64,000 bases of DNA from Pseudorhodoferax soli. GTDB lineage: Bacteria; Pseudomonadota; Gammaproteobacteria; Burkholderiales; Burkholderiaceae_C. The notes under the pieces were generated by a model that was not told the DNA's origin, searched no databases, and saw only the letters and a program-made list of their open reading frames with translations. The DNA lies in assembly GCF_003337555.1 (NCBI RefSeq), contig NZ_QPJK01000013.1:124001-188000 (forward strand), read 5' to 3'. Position 1 is the stretch's first letter; the number at the start of each line of letters is the position of its first letter. Made by a program: the position numbers and the translations under genes. Shown one piece after another: positions 15,123 through 24,394 of this stretch.

Positions 15123-16886
15123 TCATCCCGTCTCCAGGCCTTCGGCCTGCATCGCCCACAGCTGGGCGTACAGGCCGCCGGCCCCGCGCAGCTGCTGGGG
15201 CGGGCCGTCCTCGACGATGCGGCCCTCGGCCATCACGAGGATGCGGTCGAAGCCGGCCACGGTGGACAGCCGGTGCGCCACGGCCAGCACGGTGCGGCCC
15301 CGCATGAGCCGGTCCAGCGCGCGCTGGATCTCGCCTTCCGAGCGGCTGTCCAGTGCCGAGGTGGCCTCGTCCAGCAGCAGGATGGGGGCGTTCTTGAGCA
15401 TGGCCCTGGCGATGCCGATGCGCTGGCGCTGCCCGCCCGACAGCCGCGCGCCGCGCTCGCCGACCACGGTGGCATAGCCCTGGGCCAGCGCGCGGACGAA
15501 GCCGTCGCAATGCGCGTCGCGCGCCGCCTGCAGCACCTCTGCGTCCGTGGCCTGCGGCCGGCCGTAGCGCAGGTTCTCCATGACCGAGCGGTGCAGCAGG
15601 CTGACGTCCTGCGGCACCACGCCGATGGCCGCCCGCAGCGAGGCCTGCTGCACCTGCGCAATCGGCTGCCCGTCCACCAGGATGCGGCCCGCGTCCGGAT
15701 CGGCCGTGCGGGTGATCAGCCGCAGCAGCGTGGACTTGCCCGCGCCCGAAGGCCCGACGATGCCCACGCGCTGCCCGGCCGGGATGTGCAGGTCCAGGCC
15801 GCGAAACACCGCCGGCTGGCCCGGATAGGCGAAGCGCAGCGCCTCGATGCGGATCTCCCCGGGCCCGGCGGCCAGCGGCGCGGCGCCGGCGCCATCGGCC
15901 ACCTCGTGCGGCACGGCCACGGCCTGCAGCATGTCGGCGATCACGCCGAACTGCTGCGACGCATCCACCAGCGACAGCGCCAGGTCGCGCGAGCCATGCA
16001 GGATGCGGAAGGTCAGCGCGCTGACCACCACCACGTCGCCGGGCATGGCCTCGCCGGCCCGCCAGGCCTGCACCACCCAGGCCAGCATGCCGCCGGCCAT
16101 CAGCCACAGGCACAGGTCGTGCGCGGCACGCACCTTTTCCAGGTAGAGCCAGCTGCGCCGCTGCGCCTGCGCCTCCAGGCCGAAGGCCGCCTGCAGGCGG
16201 CGGTGCTCGCGTGCGCGGGCACCGAAGGCCTGCACCGTCCAGATGTTGGCCACCACGTCCACCAGTTCGCCGCCGACCTGCGCGGCCTGCTCGGCGAACC
16301 GCTGCTGCAGCGGCCGGGCGCGCCGCCCGAAGCGCGCCAGCACCACCCCCATGACGGCGACGAAGCCCGCCAGGGCCAGGGCCATGCGCACATCCACCGT
16401 CCACAGCACCACCACCGCGCCCACGAAATCCACGCAGGGCGGCAGGATCTTCCACACCAGCGTGCCGAGGATGGAGCCGGTCGCGCCCGCCGTGGCCGTG
16501 ACGCGGTTGCCCAGCGATCCGGCCATGTGCCGCGAGAAGTAGTCCTGCGAGTGGCCCGAGAGGTGGCGGAACATGTCCAGCCGCACGTCCACGCCGGTGG
16601 CCACCACCGCGTGGCAGCCGAGCCAGCCGCCGAGCCGCCAGCACAGGCTCTCGGCCGCGATCAGCACGATGAACAGGGCCAGCCAGACCCAGATCGCGCG
16701 GCTGTGCCGATCGCCCAGCGCCATCGCGTCGACGATGAGCTTCATGCCGTACTGCACGCCGACCGAGCAGGCCGCGCCGGCCACGATCAGCAGGCCCAGC
16801 GTGCCGAACAGCAGCGGGCGCCGCCGCACGTAGTGCCACAGGAAGGCCGCCGGGCGCGCCGGCAGCAGCGCCTCAGCCGCCGGCAA
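15123..16886 (-). CDS. ABC exporter, fused membrane and ATPase domains
   Basis: About 587 residues: a six-helix type I exporter membrane domain (roughly residues 15-310), then an ATPase domain with Walker A GPSGAGKST, signature LSGGQRQRIGIARAML, Walker B ILLLDEATSALD and switch His in VAHRLST. Such half-transporters act as homodimers in the inner membrane, exporting lipids, lipid-linked glycans or drugs. No ATG fits; a TTG at 16886, overlapping the glf stop by 14 bases, is the likely start. Coupling to glf suggests it flips or exports a lipid-linked, galactofuranose-containing glycan. The substrate is inferred. Confidence 0.85.
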   Translation of the reverse strand: MPAAEALLPARPAAFLWHYVRRRPLLFGTLGLLIVAGAACSVGVQYGMKLIVDAMALGDRHSRAIWVWLALFIVLIAAESLCWRLGGWLGCHAVVATGVDVRLDMFRHLSGHSQDYFSRHMAGSLGNRVTATAGATGSILGTLVWKILPPCVDFVGAVVVLWTVDVRMALALAGFVAVMGVVLARFGRRARPLQQRFAEQAAQVGGELVDVVANIWTVQAFGARAREHRRLQAAFGLEAQAQRRSWLYLEKVRAAHDLCLWLMAGGMLAWVVQAWRAGEAMPGDVVVVSALTFRILHGSRDLALSLVDASQQFGVIADMLQAVAVPHEVADGAGAAPLAAGPGEIRIEALRFAYPGQPAVFRGLDLHIPAGQRVGIVGPSGAGKSTLLRLITRTADPDAGRILVDGQPIAQVQQASLRAAIGVVPQDVSLLHRSVMENLRYGRPQATDAEVLQAARDAHCDGFVRALAQGYATVVGERGARLSGGQRQRIGIARAMLKNAPILLLDEATSALDSRSEGEIQRALDRLMRGRTVLAVAHRLSTVAGFDRILVMAEGRIVEDGPPQQLRGAGGLYAQLWAMQAEGLETG

Positions 16887-18090
16887 CGGCGGGCAGCTGC
16901 GGCGGCAGCAAGCTGGGCAGCAAGGCCTGCTGCCCGCAGGGGTCGGCCGTGCAGTCGGCGCTGCGCTGGGCTGCCTGGGCGATGCGCGCGAACAGCGCCA
17001 GGCTCTGCGCCACCACCTGGTCCATGTTGTAGTAGCGGTAGGTGCCCAGGCGGCCGGTGAAGGTGACGCCGGGCGTCTGCTCGGCCAACTGGGCATAGCG
17101 CTGGTAGAGGGCGGCGTTCTCGGGCGCGGGGATGGGGTAGTACGGGTCGCCCTTGTCGGTGGGGTACTCGTGCGTGATGCTGGTACGCGGGTGGCGCTGG
17201 CCGGTCAGGTGCTTGTACTCGGTGATGCGCGTGTAAGGCACCTCGGGCGCGGGGTAGTTCACCACCGCCACCGGCTGCAGCCATTCCTGGTCCAGCGTGC
17301 GGTGCTCGAAGCGCAGCGAACGGTAGGGCAGCGGGCCGTAGCAGCAGCCGAAGTACTCGTCGACCGGGCCGGTGTAGACCAGGTGGCGCCAGCGCACGGC
17401 GCCGCCCAGGTCGGCGTGGTCCGTGCCCGGCAGGAAGTGGATGTTCGGGTGGTCCACCATGCGCTCGAACATGCGCGTGTAGCCCTCCAGCGGCATGCAC
17501 TGGAAACGGTCCTGGAAGTAGCGGTCGTCCGCGTCGGTGCGCGTGGGCACGCGGGCGGTGACCGACTTGTCCAGCTGCGTCGCGTCGCGGCCCCACTGCT
17601 TGCGCGTGTAGCCCTCGAAGAAGGTGCGGTACAGCTCCTCGCCGACCTGGCTGACCACCACATCGCGCGCACTGCGCAGCTCGGGCAGTGCTGTAGCCCG
17701 TGCGGCAAGAAATGCCGCCACGCCGGCGCTGTCCAGCGACAGGCCGTAGAGCCGGTTGATGGTCGTGAGGTTGATCGGCATCGGCAGCTGCTGGCCCTGC
17801 ACGTCGGCCAGCACGCGGTGCTCGTAGGGCCGCCAGCGCGTGAACTGCGAGAGATAGTCCAGCACCTTCTGCGCGTTGGTGTGGAAGATGTGCGGCCCGT
17901 AGCGGTGGACCAGCACGCCGGCCGCATCGTGGAAATCGTAGGCGTTGCCACCCAGGTGGTCGCGCCGGTCGATCAGCAGCACCCGCAGGCCCAGCTGGCT
18001 GGCCAGCCGTTCGGCGAGCACGCATCCGGCGAAGCCGGCACCCACGATCAGGTAGTCGAAGGTCTCGGGGGCGTGGGACGTGGCGGGCAT
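16873..18090 (-). CDS. glf: UDP-galactopyranose mutase
   Basis: Protein of 405 residues that converts UDP-galactopyranose to UDP-galactofuranose using reduced FAD. It has the N-terminal dinucleotide motif GAGFAG at residues 17-22, then DRRDHLGGNAYD and YGPHIFHTN, and the central region FFEGYTRKQWG and YFQDRFQCMPLEGYTRMFE, all typical of bacterial Glf. It heads a minus-strand pair with the ABC exporter and is divergent from a glycosyltransferase at 18425. Galactofuranose is found in bacterial surface glycans, so this gene marks the locus as glycan biosynthesis. The ATG at 18090 is chosen because the sequence aligns with family N-termini from there. Confidence 0.93.
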   Translation of the reverse strand: MPATSHAPETFDYLIVGAGFAGCVLAERLASQLGLRVLLIDRRDHLGGNAYDFHDAAGVLVHRYGPHIFHTNAQKVLDYLSQFTRWRPYEHRVLADVQGQQLPMPINLTTINRLYGLSLDSAGVAAFLAARATALPELRSARDVVVSQVGEELYRTFFEGYTRKQWGRDATQLDKSVTARVPTRTDADDRYFQDRFQCMPLEGYTRMFERMVDHPNIHFLPGTDHADLGGAVRWRHLVYTGPVDEYFGCCYGPLPYRSLRFEHRTLDQEWLQPVAVVNYPAPEVPYTRITEYKHLTGQRHPRTSITHEYPTDKGDPYYPIPAPENAALYQRYAQLAEQTPGVTFTGRLGTYRYYNMDQVVAQSLALFARIAQAAQRSADCTADPCGQQALLPSLLPPQLPAVAGG

Positions 18091-18424
18091 GGTGTTCCTT
18101 GTGGAGGGGAGAGGGGGGACCCCCTGCCAAGGGCAACCGGCATGCCCGCTTCCCGCGCGGCTGGCGCGCCCATGGCCCGGCCACGATCCACCGGTGGCGA
18201 CGCGCATGGCGTTCGCCGTGGTGGCCGGTGGCGGGCGCAGCCGACCGGCCGGCCGATGGCGGAACCAGGCCGGGCAAGCCGTTTGCCCCAGGCACCGCGA
18301 TGGCAGCCACCAGCTTCACCGCACCACCACCGGCCCCCGGGCCAGCGCACGGCCGACCCGCGCGCACGGCGGCCGGCCGCCCAGGTTCGACCTCTTCCCA
18401 TCCACCCCGTCACAAGGACACGCC
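18091..18424. other. Divergent promoter region of the glf locus
   Basis: This 334-base gap separates glf from the divergent glycosyltransferase gene. Apart from AAGGA at about 18413, the ribosome site of the latter, I see no convincing hairpin, operator or RNA. Both transcripts must start here. Confidence 0.4.
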
Positions 18425-19561
18425 GTGCTCCCCTTGCTCGTCTTCTCGCACCTGCGCTGGCAGTTCGTCTACCAGCGGCCGCAGCACCTGCTGTCTCGGC
18501 TGGCCGCGCGCCGGCCGGTGCTGTTCTTCGAGGAGCCCGTCACCGGGGCCGAGCGGCCCTGGCTCGCGCATGCGCAGACGCCCGAGGGCGTGACGGTGTT
18601 GCGCCCGCACGTGTGCGGCCAGGCGCCCGGCTTCGACGACGCGCACCTGCAAGTCCTGCGGCAAATGGTGCAGGAGGCCGTGCAGGACCATGCGCTGCGC
18701 ACGCACCTGCTGTGGTTCTACACGCCCATGGCGCTGGGGCTGGCCGCCGACCTGCGGCCGCGCGGCGTGGTGTACGACTGCATGGACGAGCTGTCGGCCT
18801 TCGACGGGGCGCCGCCGCAGATGCTGGAGCGCGAGAGCGCCCTGCTGCAGGTGGCCGATGTGGTGCTGACCGGCGGGCGGAGCCTGTACGAGGCCAAGCG
18901 CGAGCGCCATGCCGAGGTGCATTGCCTGCCCAGCAGCGTGGACGCCGCGCACTTCGCGCAGCAACCGCCGGAGCATCCCAGCCAGGCGGCCCTGCCGCAT
19001 CCGCGCCTGGGCTACTACGGCGTGATCGACGAGCGGCTGGACCTGGGCCTGGTCGCCGCACTGGCCGATGCCCATGCCGACTGGCAGATCGTGATGGTCG
19101 GCCCGGTGGTCAAGATCGACGCGGCCACGCTGCCGCGCCGGCCCAACCTGCACTGGCTGGGCGCACGCAGCTATGCCGAGTTGCCGGCGCACCTGGTCGG
19201 CTGGGACGTGGCGCTGCTGCCGTTCGCGCTCAATGCCTCCACCCGTTTCATCAGCCCGACCAAGACGTTCGAGTACCTCGCGGCGGGGCGGCCCTGCGTC
19301 AGCACGCGCATCCGGGACGTGGCCCGCGCCTATGGCCCCGAGGTGGCCATCGCCGACGGGCCGGCGGCCTTCGTCGCGGCGTGCGAGCGCATCCTCGCCT
19401 GGTCGGCGGCCGAGCGCGCGGCCTTCGCCGCGGCCGCCCGCGCCCGGGTGGCCAGCACCTCGTGGGACCGCCAGGTCGAGCGCATCGAGGCCTTGCTGGC
19501 GCGCTTCGAGCCGCAGGAAGGCCTGGAGCAGGTCGATGCGTCGCCCGCGCTCACGTCCTGA
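18425..19561 (+). CDS. GT-B family glycosyltransferase
   Basis: Protein of 378 residues from a GTG preceded by AAGGA. The N-terminus (LLVFSHLRWQFVYQRPQHLL) and the C-terminal nucleotide-sugar region (HWLGARSYAELPAHL, then ISPTKTFEYLAAGRP) are typical of GT4-like enzymes that act on surface glycans. There is no membrane segment. The C-terminal half of the fusion protein at 20415-22790 is a clear paralogue (both have RPNLHWLGA preceded by WQIVxxGPV). Given its place opposite glf, a galactofuranosyl or similar transfer is plausible, but donor and acceptor are not shown. Confidence 0.85.
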   Translation: MLPLLVFSHLRWQFVYQRPQHLLSRLAARRPVLFFEEPVTGAERPWLAHAQTPEGVTVLRPHVCGQAPGFDDAHLQVLRQMVQEAVQDHALRTHLLWFYTPMALGLAADLRPRGVVYDCMDELSAFDGAPPQMLERESALLQVADVVLTGGRSLYEAKRERHAEVHCLPSSVDAAHFAQQPPEHPSQAALPHPRLGYYGVIDERLDLGLVAALADAHADWQIVMVGPVVKIDAATLPRRPNLHWLGARSYAELPAHLVGWDVALLPFALNASTRFISPTKTFEYLAAGRPCVSTRIRDVARAYGPEVAIADGPAAFVAACERILAWSAAERAAFAAAARARVASTSWDRQVERIEALLARFEPQEGLEQVDASPALTS

Positions 19562-19577
19562 GGGGTCGGCAGCTGTG

Positions 19578-20402
19578 ATGGATGCACGCCCTTCCCAGGC
19601 CCAGGTGCTGCAGGAACTGCAGGTCCTGCGCGACTTCGACCCCGGCCCGGAGCTCGAGCGCCGCGTGGCCTTCCTCGCCGAGGACCTGCGCGCCAGCGGC
19701 CGGCGCGCGCTGGTGCTGGGCATCAGCGGCGGTGTCGATTCGCTGGTGGCCGGCGCCATGGCGCAGCGCGCCGTCTCGCGGCTGCGCGCGGCCGGCACGC
19801 GCGCGGAGTTCGTCGCCATGCGCCTGCCCTACGGACGGCAGCATGACGCGGCCGAGGCGGCACGCTGCATCGCCTTCATCGCGCCCGACCGCGTGCACGA
19901 GGTGGACGTGCAATGCACGGTGGACGCACTGCGCGCTGCGCTGCTGGCGGCCGGCGTGGACCTGGGCGATGCCGGCACGGCGGACTTCCTGGTCGGCAAC
20001 ATCAAGGCCCGCGCGCGCATGGTGGCGCAGTACGCCGCGGCCGGCGCATGCGACGGGCTGGTCATCGGCACCGACCACGCGGCCGAGGCCTTGATGGGCT
20101 TCTTCACCAAGCACGGCGACGGCGCGGCCGACGTCCTGCCGCTGGCCGGGCTCTCCAAGCGCCGCGTGCGTGCGCTGGGCCTGGCGCTGGGTGCGCCGGC
20201 AGAGCTGGTCATGAAGGTGCCCACGGCCGACCTGGAAAGCCTGGCGCCGCTCAAGCCGGACGAGCAGGCCTTCGGTGTCTCCTACGACACCATCGACGAC
20301 TACCTCGAAGGGCTGCCCATCGATCCTGCGGCCGAGCGGCGCATCGTCGCGCAGTACCTGGCGACGGCGCACAAGCGGGCGCCGGCGCGCCGGCCGGCGT
20401 AG
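19578..20402 (+). CDS. nadE: NH3-dependent NAD+ synthetase
   Basis: Protein of 274 residues that amidates nicotinic acid adenine dinucleotide to NAD+. The ATP-pyrophosphatase P-loop SGGVDS lies at residues 50-55; GTDHAAEALMGFFTKHGDG and DVLPLAGLSKRRVRAL are classic NadE motifs. The length fits the short, ammonia-dependent form; there is no nitrilase (glutaminase) domain. It follows the glycosyltransferase by 16 bases and precedes the glycosidase-transferase fusion by 12, so it belongs to that operon. That is an odd place for NAD synthesis, and it may be a second NadE of the genome. Confidence 0.9.
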   Translation: MDARPSQAQVLQELQVLRDFDPGPELERRVAFLAEDLRASGRRALVLGISGGVDSLVAGAMAQRAVSRLRAAGTRAEFVAMRLPYGRQHDAAEAARCIAFIAPDRVHEVDVQCTVDALRAALLAAGVDLGDAGTADFLVGNIKARARMVAQYAAAGACDGLVIGTDHAAEALMGFFTKHGDGAADVLPLAGLSKRRVRALGLALGAPAELVMKVPTADLESLAPLKPDEQAFGVSYDTIDDYLEGLPIDPAAERRIVAQYLATAHKRAPARRPA

Positions 20403-20414
20403 CGGGGCGCCCGC

Positions 20415-22790
20415 ATGCAGGAGACCTGGGGCAGGGAGGCTGCCGGCGGAAGCTTCCCACAGTGCGGGCCGTGGCAGCCGGTGGCGCTGCGCTCGTTCTG
20501 GATGGGCGGCTTCGAGGGGGCCGACCACCTGGACCCGCAGAACCGCCCGCTCGACATGGCCCGCGCGCACGGCCACCTGGCGCATCTGGAAGAAGACTAT
20601 GCCCGCGCCGCTGCGGCCGGCCTGCGCACCGTGCGCGAGAGCATCGGCTGGCGCCTGAGCGAGCCGCGGCCCGGCGTGTTCGATCTGGCACGCCCGCTGC
20701 AGATGGCGCGTTGCGCCCGCCGCCATGGCCTGCAGATCCTGTGGACCGTGATGCACTACGGCACGCCGCCCGACGTGGACCTGCGCGACGACGCACTGAT
20801 CGACCGCTTTGCCGCCTTCGCCGCGGCGGTGGCGCGCGCGCTGGGCGGGCAGGGCGAGGAGCCGCCCGTCTACACCCTGGTCAACGAGATCAGCTTCCTG
20901 GCCTGGGCCGCGGCGCACACCAACATGCTCGGGGGCTACCGGGGCGGCGACGCGCGCGAGCCCGGCGGCGGCGCCAGCGGCTACGAGATCAAGCGCCGCC
21001 TGGTGCGCGCCACGCTCGCGGCCACCGAGGCCGTGCGCCGCATCGATCCGCAGGCGCGCTTCCTGCAGATCGAGCCGCTGGTGCATGTGGTGGCGCCGCA
21101 TGGCCGGCCCGAGCTGGCGCCGCAGGCCGCGCTGGTGGCAGGCTACCAGTGGCAGGCCTGGGACCTGCTGTCCGGCCGCGCCGAACCAGGCCTGGGCGGT
21201 GGTCCCGAGATGCTGGACCTGCTGGGCGCCAACCACTACCACAGCGGCCAGTGGGAGGTGGAGACCGAGCAGCGGCTGTGGTGGCATGCGCGCGACCCGC
21301 GCCGCCGCGGCCTGGATGCACTGCTGCACGACGCCTGGCAGCGCTACGGCCGGCCACTGCTGGTGACCGAGACCAGCCACGTGGGCGCAGGCCGCGCCGC
21401 CTGGCTCAGCGACGTGGCCTGCCAGGCGCTGCACGCCCGCACCGCCGGCGTGCCGCTGCTGGGCCTGTGCCTGTACCCGCTGGTCGATCGGCCGGACTGG
21501 AACGATGCGCGCGCCTGGCACCACAGCGGCCTGTGGGACGTGGCGCAGCCGCCGCAGGCGCACCAGCCGTTCGAGCGTCTGCTGCACCGCCCGTATGCGC
21601 GCGCGCTGGCGCTGTGGCAGCAGCGCCTGCCGGCGCCGGCCGCCGTGCCCGGGCGGCCGACGCTGGCCGTGTTCTCGCACCGCCCCTGGGACCTGCTGCA
21701 GCACCGCACGCTGCACCTCATGACGGAGCTGGCGGCCGACCACCGCATCCTGTTCATCGACCCGCCCGTGCACGCCGAAGGGCCGGCGCGGCTGCTGTGC
21801 AGCTGCCCCTGGCCGGGCGTGCAGGTGCTGCAGCCGCTCGTGCCCGGCAGCACCGGAAGCTTCGACGGCGCACCGCCGCACGCCATGGCCGCGCTGCTGG
21901 CCAGGACGCTGGGGCCCGATGCGCTGGCCTGGGCCTGCACGCCCCTGGCCCTGCCGCTGCTGCGCGCCCTGCGGCTGCGCCCGGCCGTCTACGACTGCGC
22001 CGAGGGCCCGCCCCTGGGCGCCGCTGCGCCGCGCTGGCGCTTGCTGCAGGCGCGGCTGCTGCGCGAGGCAGCGCTGGTCTGCGCGGCCGGCCCGGCGCTG
22101 GCGCGTGCACTGGCGCCGCATGGCCGGCGCGTGGACCACCTGTTCCAGGCCGTGGATGCCGCGCACTTCGCCCCGGCGGCAGTGGCGCCCGGCGCCAGCG
22201 AGGCGCAGGAGGCGGCGCGCCTGTTGGGCGGGCTTTCCGGCCCGCGCATCGGCCATGTCGGGCGCATCGGCACGCACGTGGACCTGGCGCTGCTGGCCGC
22301 CATCGCGGACGCGCGGCCGCACTGGCAGATCGTGCTGATCGGTCCGGTGGCGCTGGCGGACGGCACGCCGCTGCCGCAACGGCCCAACCTGCACTGGCTG
22401 GGGGCGCAGCCCTACAGCCTGCTGCCGGCCCTGCTGGCGCGCCTCGACGTGGGCCTGCTCGCCTGGCGCCGCGATGCGCACACCGTGCTGGCGCATCCGC
22501 CGCAGCTGCTGGAATTCCTGGCCGCGGGCAAGCCGCTGGTCAGCGTGCCCTTGCCCGATGTGCAGGCGCTCTACGCCGGCATGGTGGACACCGCCGAAGA
22601 TGCTGCCGGCTTCGTGCGCGCCTGCGAGGCGGCGTTGCAGCGCTCGGGCGCATGCGAGCCGCACGCGCGGGCGCGCATCCAGGCCATGCTGGCGGGCTGC
22701 AGCTGGGAAGGCCGCGCGCAGGCTGTGCGCGCTCTGCTGCGGGGCCTGCCGGCGACGCGGACGCCGCAGCCCGCGGCGGACCTGGCTTAG
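20415..22790 (+). CDS. GH1-like glycosidase fused to GT4-like glycosyltransferase
   Basis: A single 791-residue frame with two enzyme domains. Residues about 25-405 resemble family 1 beta-glycosidases: SFWMGGFEGADH, ESIGWRLSEPRPGVFD, acid/base Glu158 in TLVNEIS and nucleophile Glu319 in LLVTETS. Residues about 415-780 are a GT-B glycosyltransferase (LAVFSHRPWDLLQHRTLHL; RPNLHWLGAQPYSLLPALL), paralogous to the enzyme at 18425. No signal peptide or membrane helix, so it should act in the cytoplasm. A joint trimming/transfer or transglycosylase-plus-transferase role in glycan assembly is inferred from the glf neighbourhood. Both catalytic Glu residues are kept, which argues that the glycosidase half is active. 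Confidence 0.85.
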   Translation: MQETWGREAAGGSFPQCGPWQPVALRSFWMGGFEGADHLDPQNRPLDMARAHGHLAHLEEDYARAAAAGLRTVRESIGWRLSEPRPGVFDLARPLQMARCARRHGLQILWTVMHYGTPPDVDLRDDALIDRFAAFAAAVARALGGQGEEPPVYTLVNEISFLAWAAAHTNMLGGYRGGDAREPGGGASGYEIKRRLVRATLAATEAVRRIDPQARFLQIEPLVHVVAPHGRPELAPQAALVAGYQWQAWDLLSGRAEPGLGGGPEMLDLLGANHYHSGQWEVETEQRLWWHARDPRRRGLDALLHDAWQRYGRPLLVTETSHVGAGRAAWLSDVACQALHARTAGVPLLGLCLYPLVDRPDWNDARAWHHSGLWDVAQPPQAHQPFERLLHRPYARALALWQQRLPAPAAVPGRPTLAVFSHRPWDLLQHRTLHLMTELAADHRILFIDPPVHAEGPARLLCSCPWPGVQVLQPLVPGSTGSFDGAPPHAMAALLARTLGPDALAWACTPLALPLLRALRLRPAVYDCAEGPPLGAAAPRWRLLQARLLREAALVCAAGPALARALAPHGRRVDHLFQAVDAAHFAPAAVAPGASEAQEAARLLGGLSGPRIGHVGRIGTHVDLALLAAIADARPHWQIVLIGPVALADGTPLPQRPNLHWLGAQPYSLLPALLARLDVGLLAWRRDAHTVLAHPPQLLEFLAAGKPLVSVPLPDVQALYAGMVDTAEDAAGFVRACEAALQRSGACEPHARARIQAMLAGCSWEGRAQAVRALLRGLPATRTPQPAADLA

Positions 22791-23362
22791 GGCGCGCTGT
22801 TGCCGCCGCCGTCGATCTGGCGTTCGGCCTGCAGCCAGTCGTCGACCTCGCGGCCGGGCGCAAAGCCGCGTTCAGCCGCCAGCGCGTAGGCGGCCGCGCG
22901 AACCCGTTCCTCGCGGCCGTCGGCCTGGCCGTCGGAGGCGCCTGCGCCGTCCCCGGTCTGGCCCTGCGCGGCCTCGTGCTCGTGCAGGCTGGGCGCCACA
23001 TTGGGGCCATCCGGCAGCGTCGCCGGGGCGTCCTGCAGGTCGGCAGGTGTGGGAGAGGGGTTGGATGTCGGCATGGCGTCTCCGTGTGGTTCGTTGGCTG
23101 GCAGGGCGGTGGGGCTGCGGCGGGGCTGGCCGCGCGCGGCGTCGTCGCGCGAGGGGCCGCTCAGCGCTTCGCGCTGCATGCGCTCGTGCTGGGCTGCGGG
23201 GGCGCCGCGCTCGCCCGCCGGGTACTCGTAGGCGGTGGTCGGCGCGTCGGCAGGTGCACGGCGCGCCGGCTGCCCTGCGCCTGGCGCGGGCGCCGGTGTC
23301 AGATCGCCTGGCCCGAGAGGCTGTGGCGCATGGCTGGGCTGCGGCTTGCTTGGCTTTTTCAT
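22787..23362 (-). CDS. DUF2934 protein with long disordered N-terminus
   Basis: Protein of 191 residues. The first 145 are Pro/Ala/Gly/Asp-rich and probably disordered. The last 40 (RAAAYALAAERGFAPGREVDDWLQAE) are a DUF2934 domain, a short helical unit common in stress-related clusters of Burkholderiales and rhizobia; its function is unknown. The stop overlaps the stop of the fusion gene on the other strand by four bases. AGGAC lies upstream of the ATG at 23362. Confidence 0.75.
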   Translation of the reverse strand: MKKPSKPQPSHAPQPLGPGDLTPAPAPGAGQPARRAPADAPTTAYEYPAGERGAPAAQHERMQREALSGPSRDDAARGQPRRSPTALPANEPHGDAMPTSNPSPTPADLQDAPATLPDGPNVAPSLHEHEAAQGQTGDGAGASDGQADGREERVRAAAYALAAERGFAPGREVDDWLQAERQIDGGGNSAP

Positions 23363-23506
23363 TCGTTTGTCCTGGTGGTCGCGGGAGCGCGATGGTCATG
23401 GCCTGGGGGCAAGGCGCGTGCCCGGGCTCTGCGGGTGGAATCCGAGGCCGTGTCTTTCGAGCGGGCCGGACTTGCGCGGCTGGCAGCGGTGTGCACCGGG
23501 CGCGCC

Positions 23507-24394
23507 TCAGCCGGAGAGTTCGCGCAGGGCGCCCGGCAGCGCATCGCAGATCTCGCTGGCCAGGTAGCCCAGCGTGCCGTGCCGCGCGGCCAGGTGGGTC
23601 CCGGCCCGCGCGTGCGCCGCCACGGCCCAGGCCGCCGCCTGCTCGGGCGATGCGCCCTGTGCCGCCAGCCCGGCCAATGCCCCCGCGAGCACGTCGCCCG
23701 AACCCGAGGTGGCCAGGCCCGGCACGCGGCACTGGTGCCGCCAGGCGCGCCCGTCGGCGGCCGCAATGCAGGTCGTCGATCCCTTGAGCACGACGAGTGC
23801 GCCCCAGCGGCGGGCGCCAGCGTCGGCATGCCGGGCCGGGTCGGCCGCGATGGTCTCCTTGTCGATGCCGGTCAGGCCGGCCATCTCGCCCGCATGGGGG
23901 GTCAGCACGATGGGTTGGCTGAAACCGCGGCCGCTGCCCACCGCTTCCATCGCCAGCGCGTCCAGCACCACGACCGCCTGCGGAACATGCGCGAGCGCTG
24001 CAGCGAGGAAGTCCGGCACGCTGGCGGCATCCAGCATGCCGGGCCCGACCAGCACGGCGGACGTGCGCTGCGCCACGGCTTCGAGCAGCTCGGCGCCATG
24101 CGGTGCGAGACCGCCTGCGTCGGTTTCGGGCAACGCGACCACACGCGCCTCAGGCAACCGGAGTGCGATGCCCTGGGAGACGCTCTGCGGCACGGCCATC
24201 GACAACTTGCCGGCACCGGCGCGCAGCGCTGCCCGCGCCGCCAGCAGGGCCGCGCCCGGCATCTCGCGGCTGCCGGCGATCACCAGCACTTGCCCGCGCG
24301 ACTCCTTGTCGCCCTCGGCGTCAGGGGACGGCAGCGCCCAGCCGCGCAGCAGCTCTGCACTGAGATCGACGGGCTCTGGCGGCTGCCGGCTCAT
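23507..24394 (-). CDS. nnrD: ADP-dependent NAD(P)H-hydrate dehydratase
   Basis: Protein of 295 residues of the ribokinase-like YjeF C-terminal family, which dehydrates damaged S-NAD(P)HX back to NAD(P)H with ADP. Motifs: GQVLVIAGSREMPGAALLAA, LVGPGML, IVLTPHAGEMAGL and the nucleotide/catalytic loop GLATSGSGDVLAGALAG. The N-terminal epimerase domain (NnrE) found in E. coli YjeF is absent, so this is a stand-alone dehydratase. The start overlaps the stop of the upstream phosphatase-like gene (ATGA), meaning the two are coupled. Confidence 0.9.
   Translation of the reverse strand: MSRQPPEPVDLSAELLRGWALPSPDAEGDKESRGQVLVIAGSREMPGAALLAARAALRAGAGKLSMAVPQSVSQGIALRLPEARVVALPETDAGGLAPHGAELLEAVAQRTSAVLVGPGMLDAASVPDFLAAALAHVPQAVVVLDALAMEAVGSGRGFSQPIVLTPHAGEMAGLTGIDKETIAADPARHADAGARRWGALVVLKGSTTCIAAADGRAWRHQCRVPGLATSGSGDVLAGALAGLAAQGASPEQAAAWAVAAHARAGTHLAARHGTLGYLASEICDALPGALRELSG

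Noticed and set aside
12875-15307. Plus-strand frame of 810 codons opposite malQ
   Set aside because: malQ has all GH77 catalytic motifs on the minus strand; the plus frame reads as Gln/Arg/Ala repeats.
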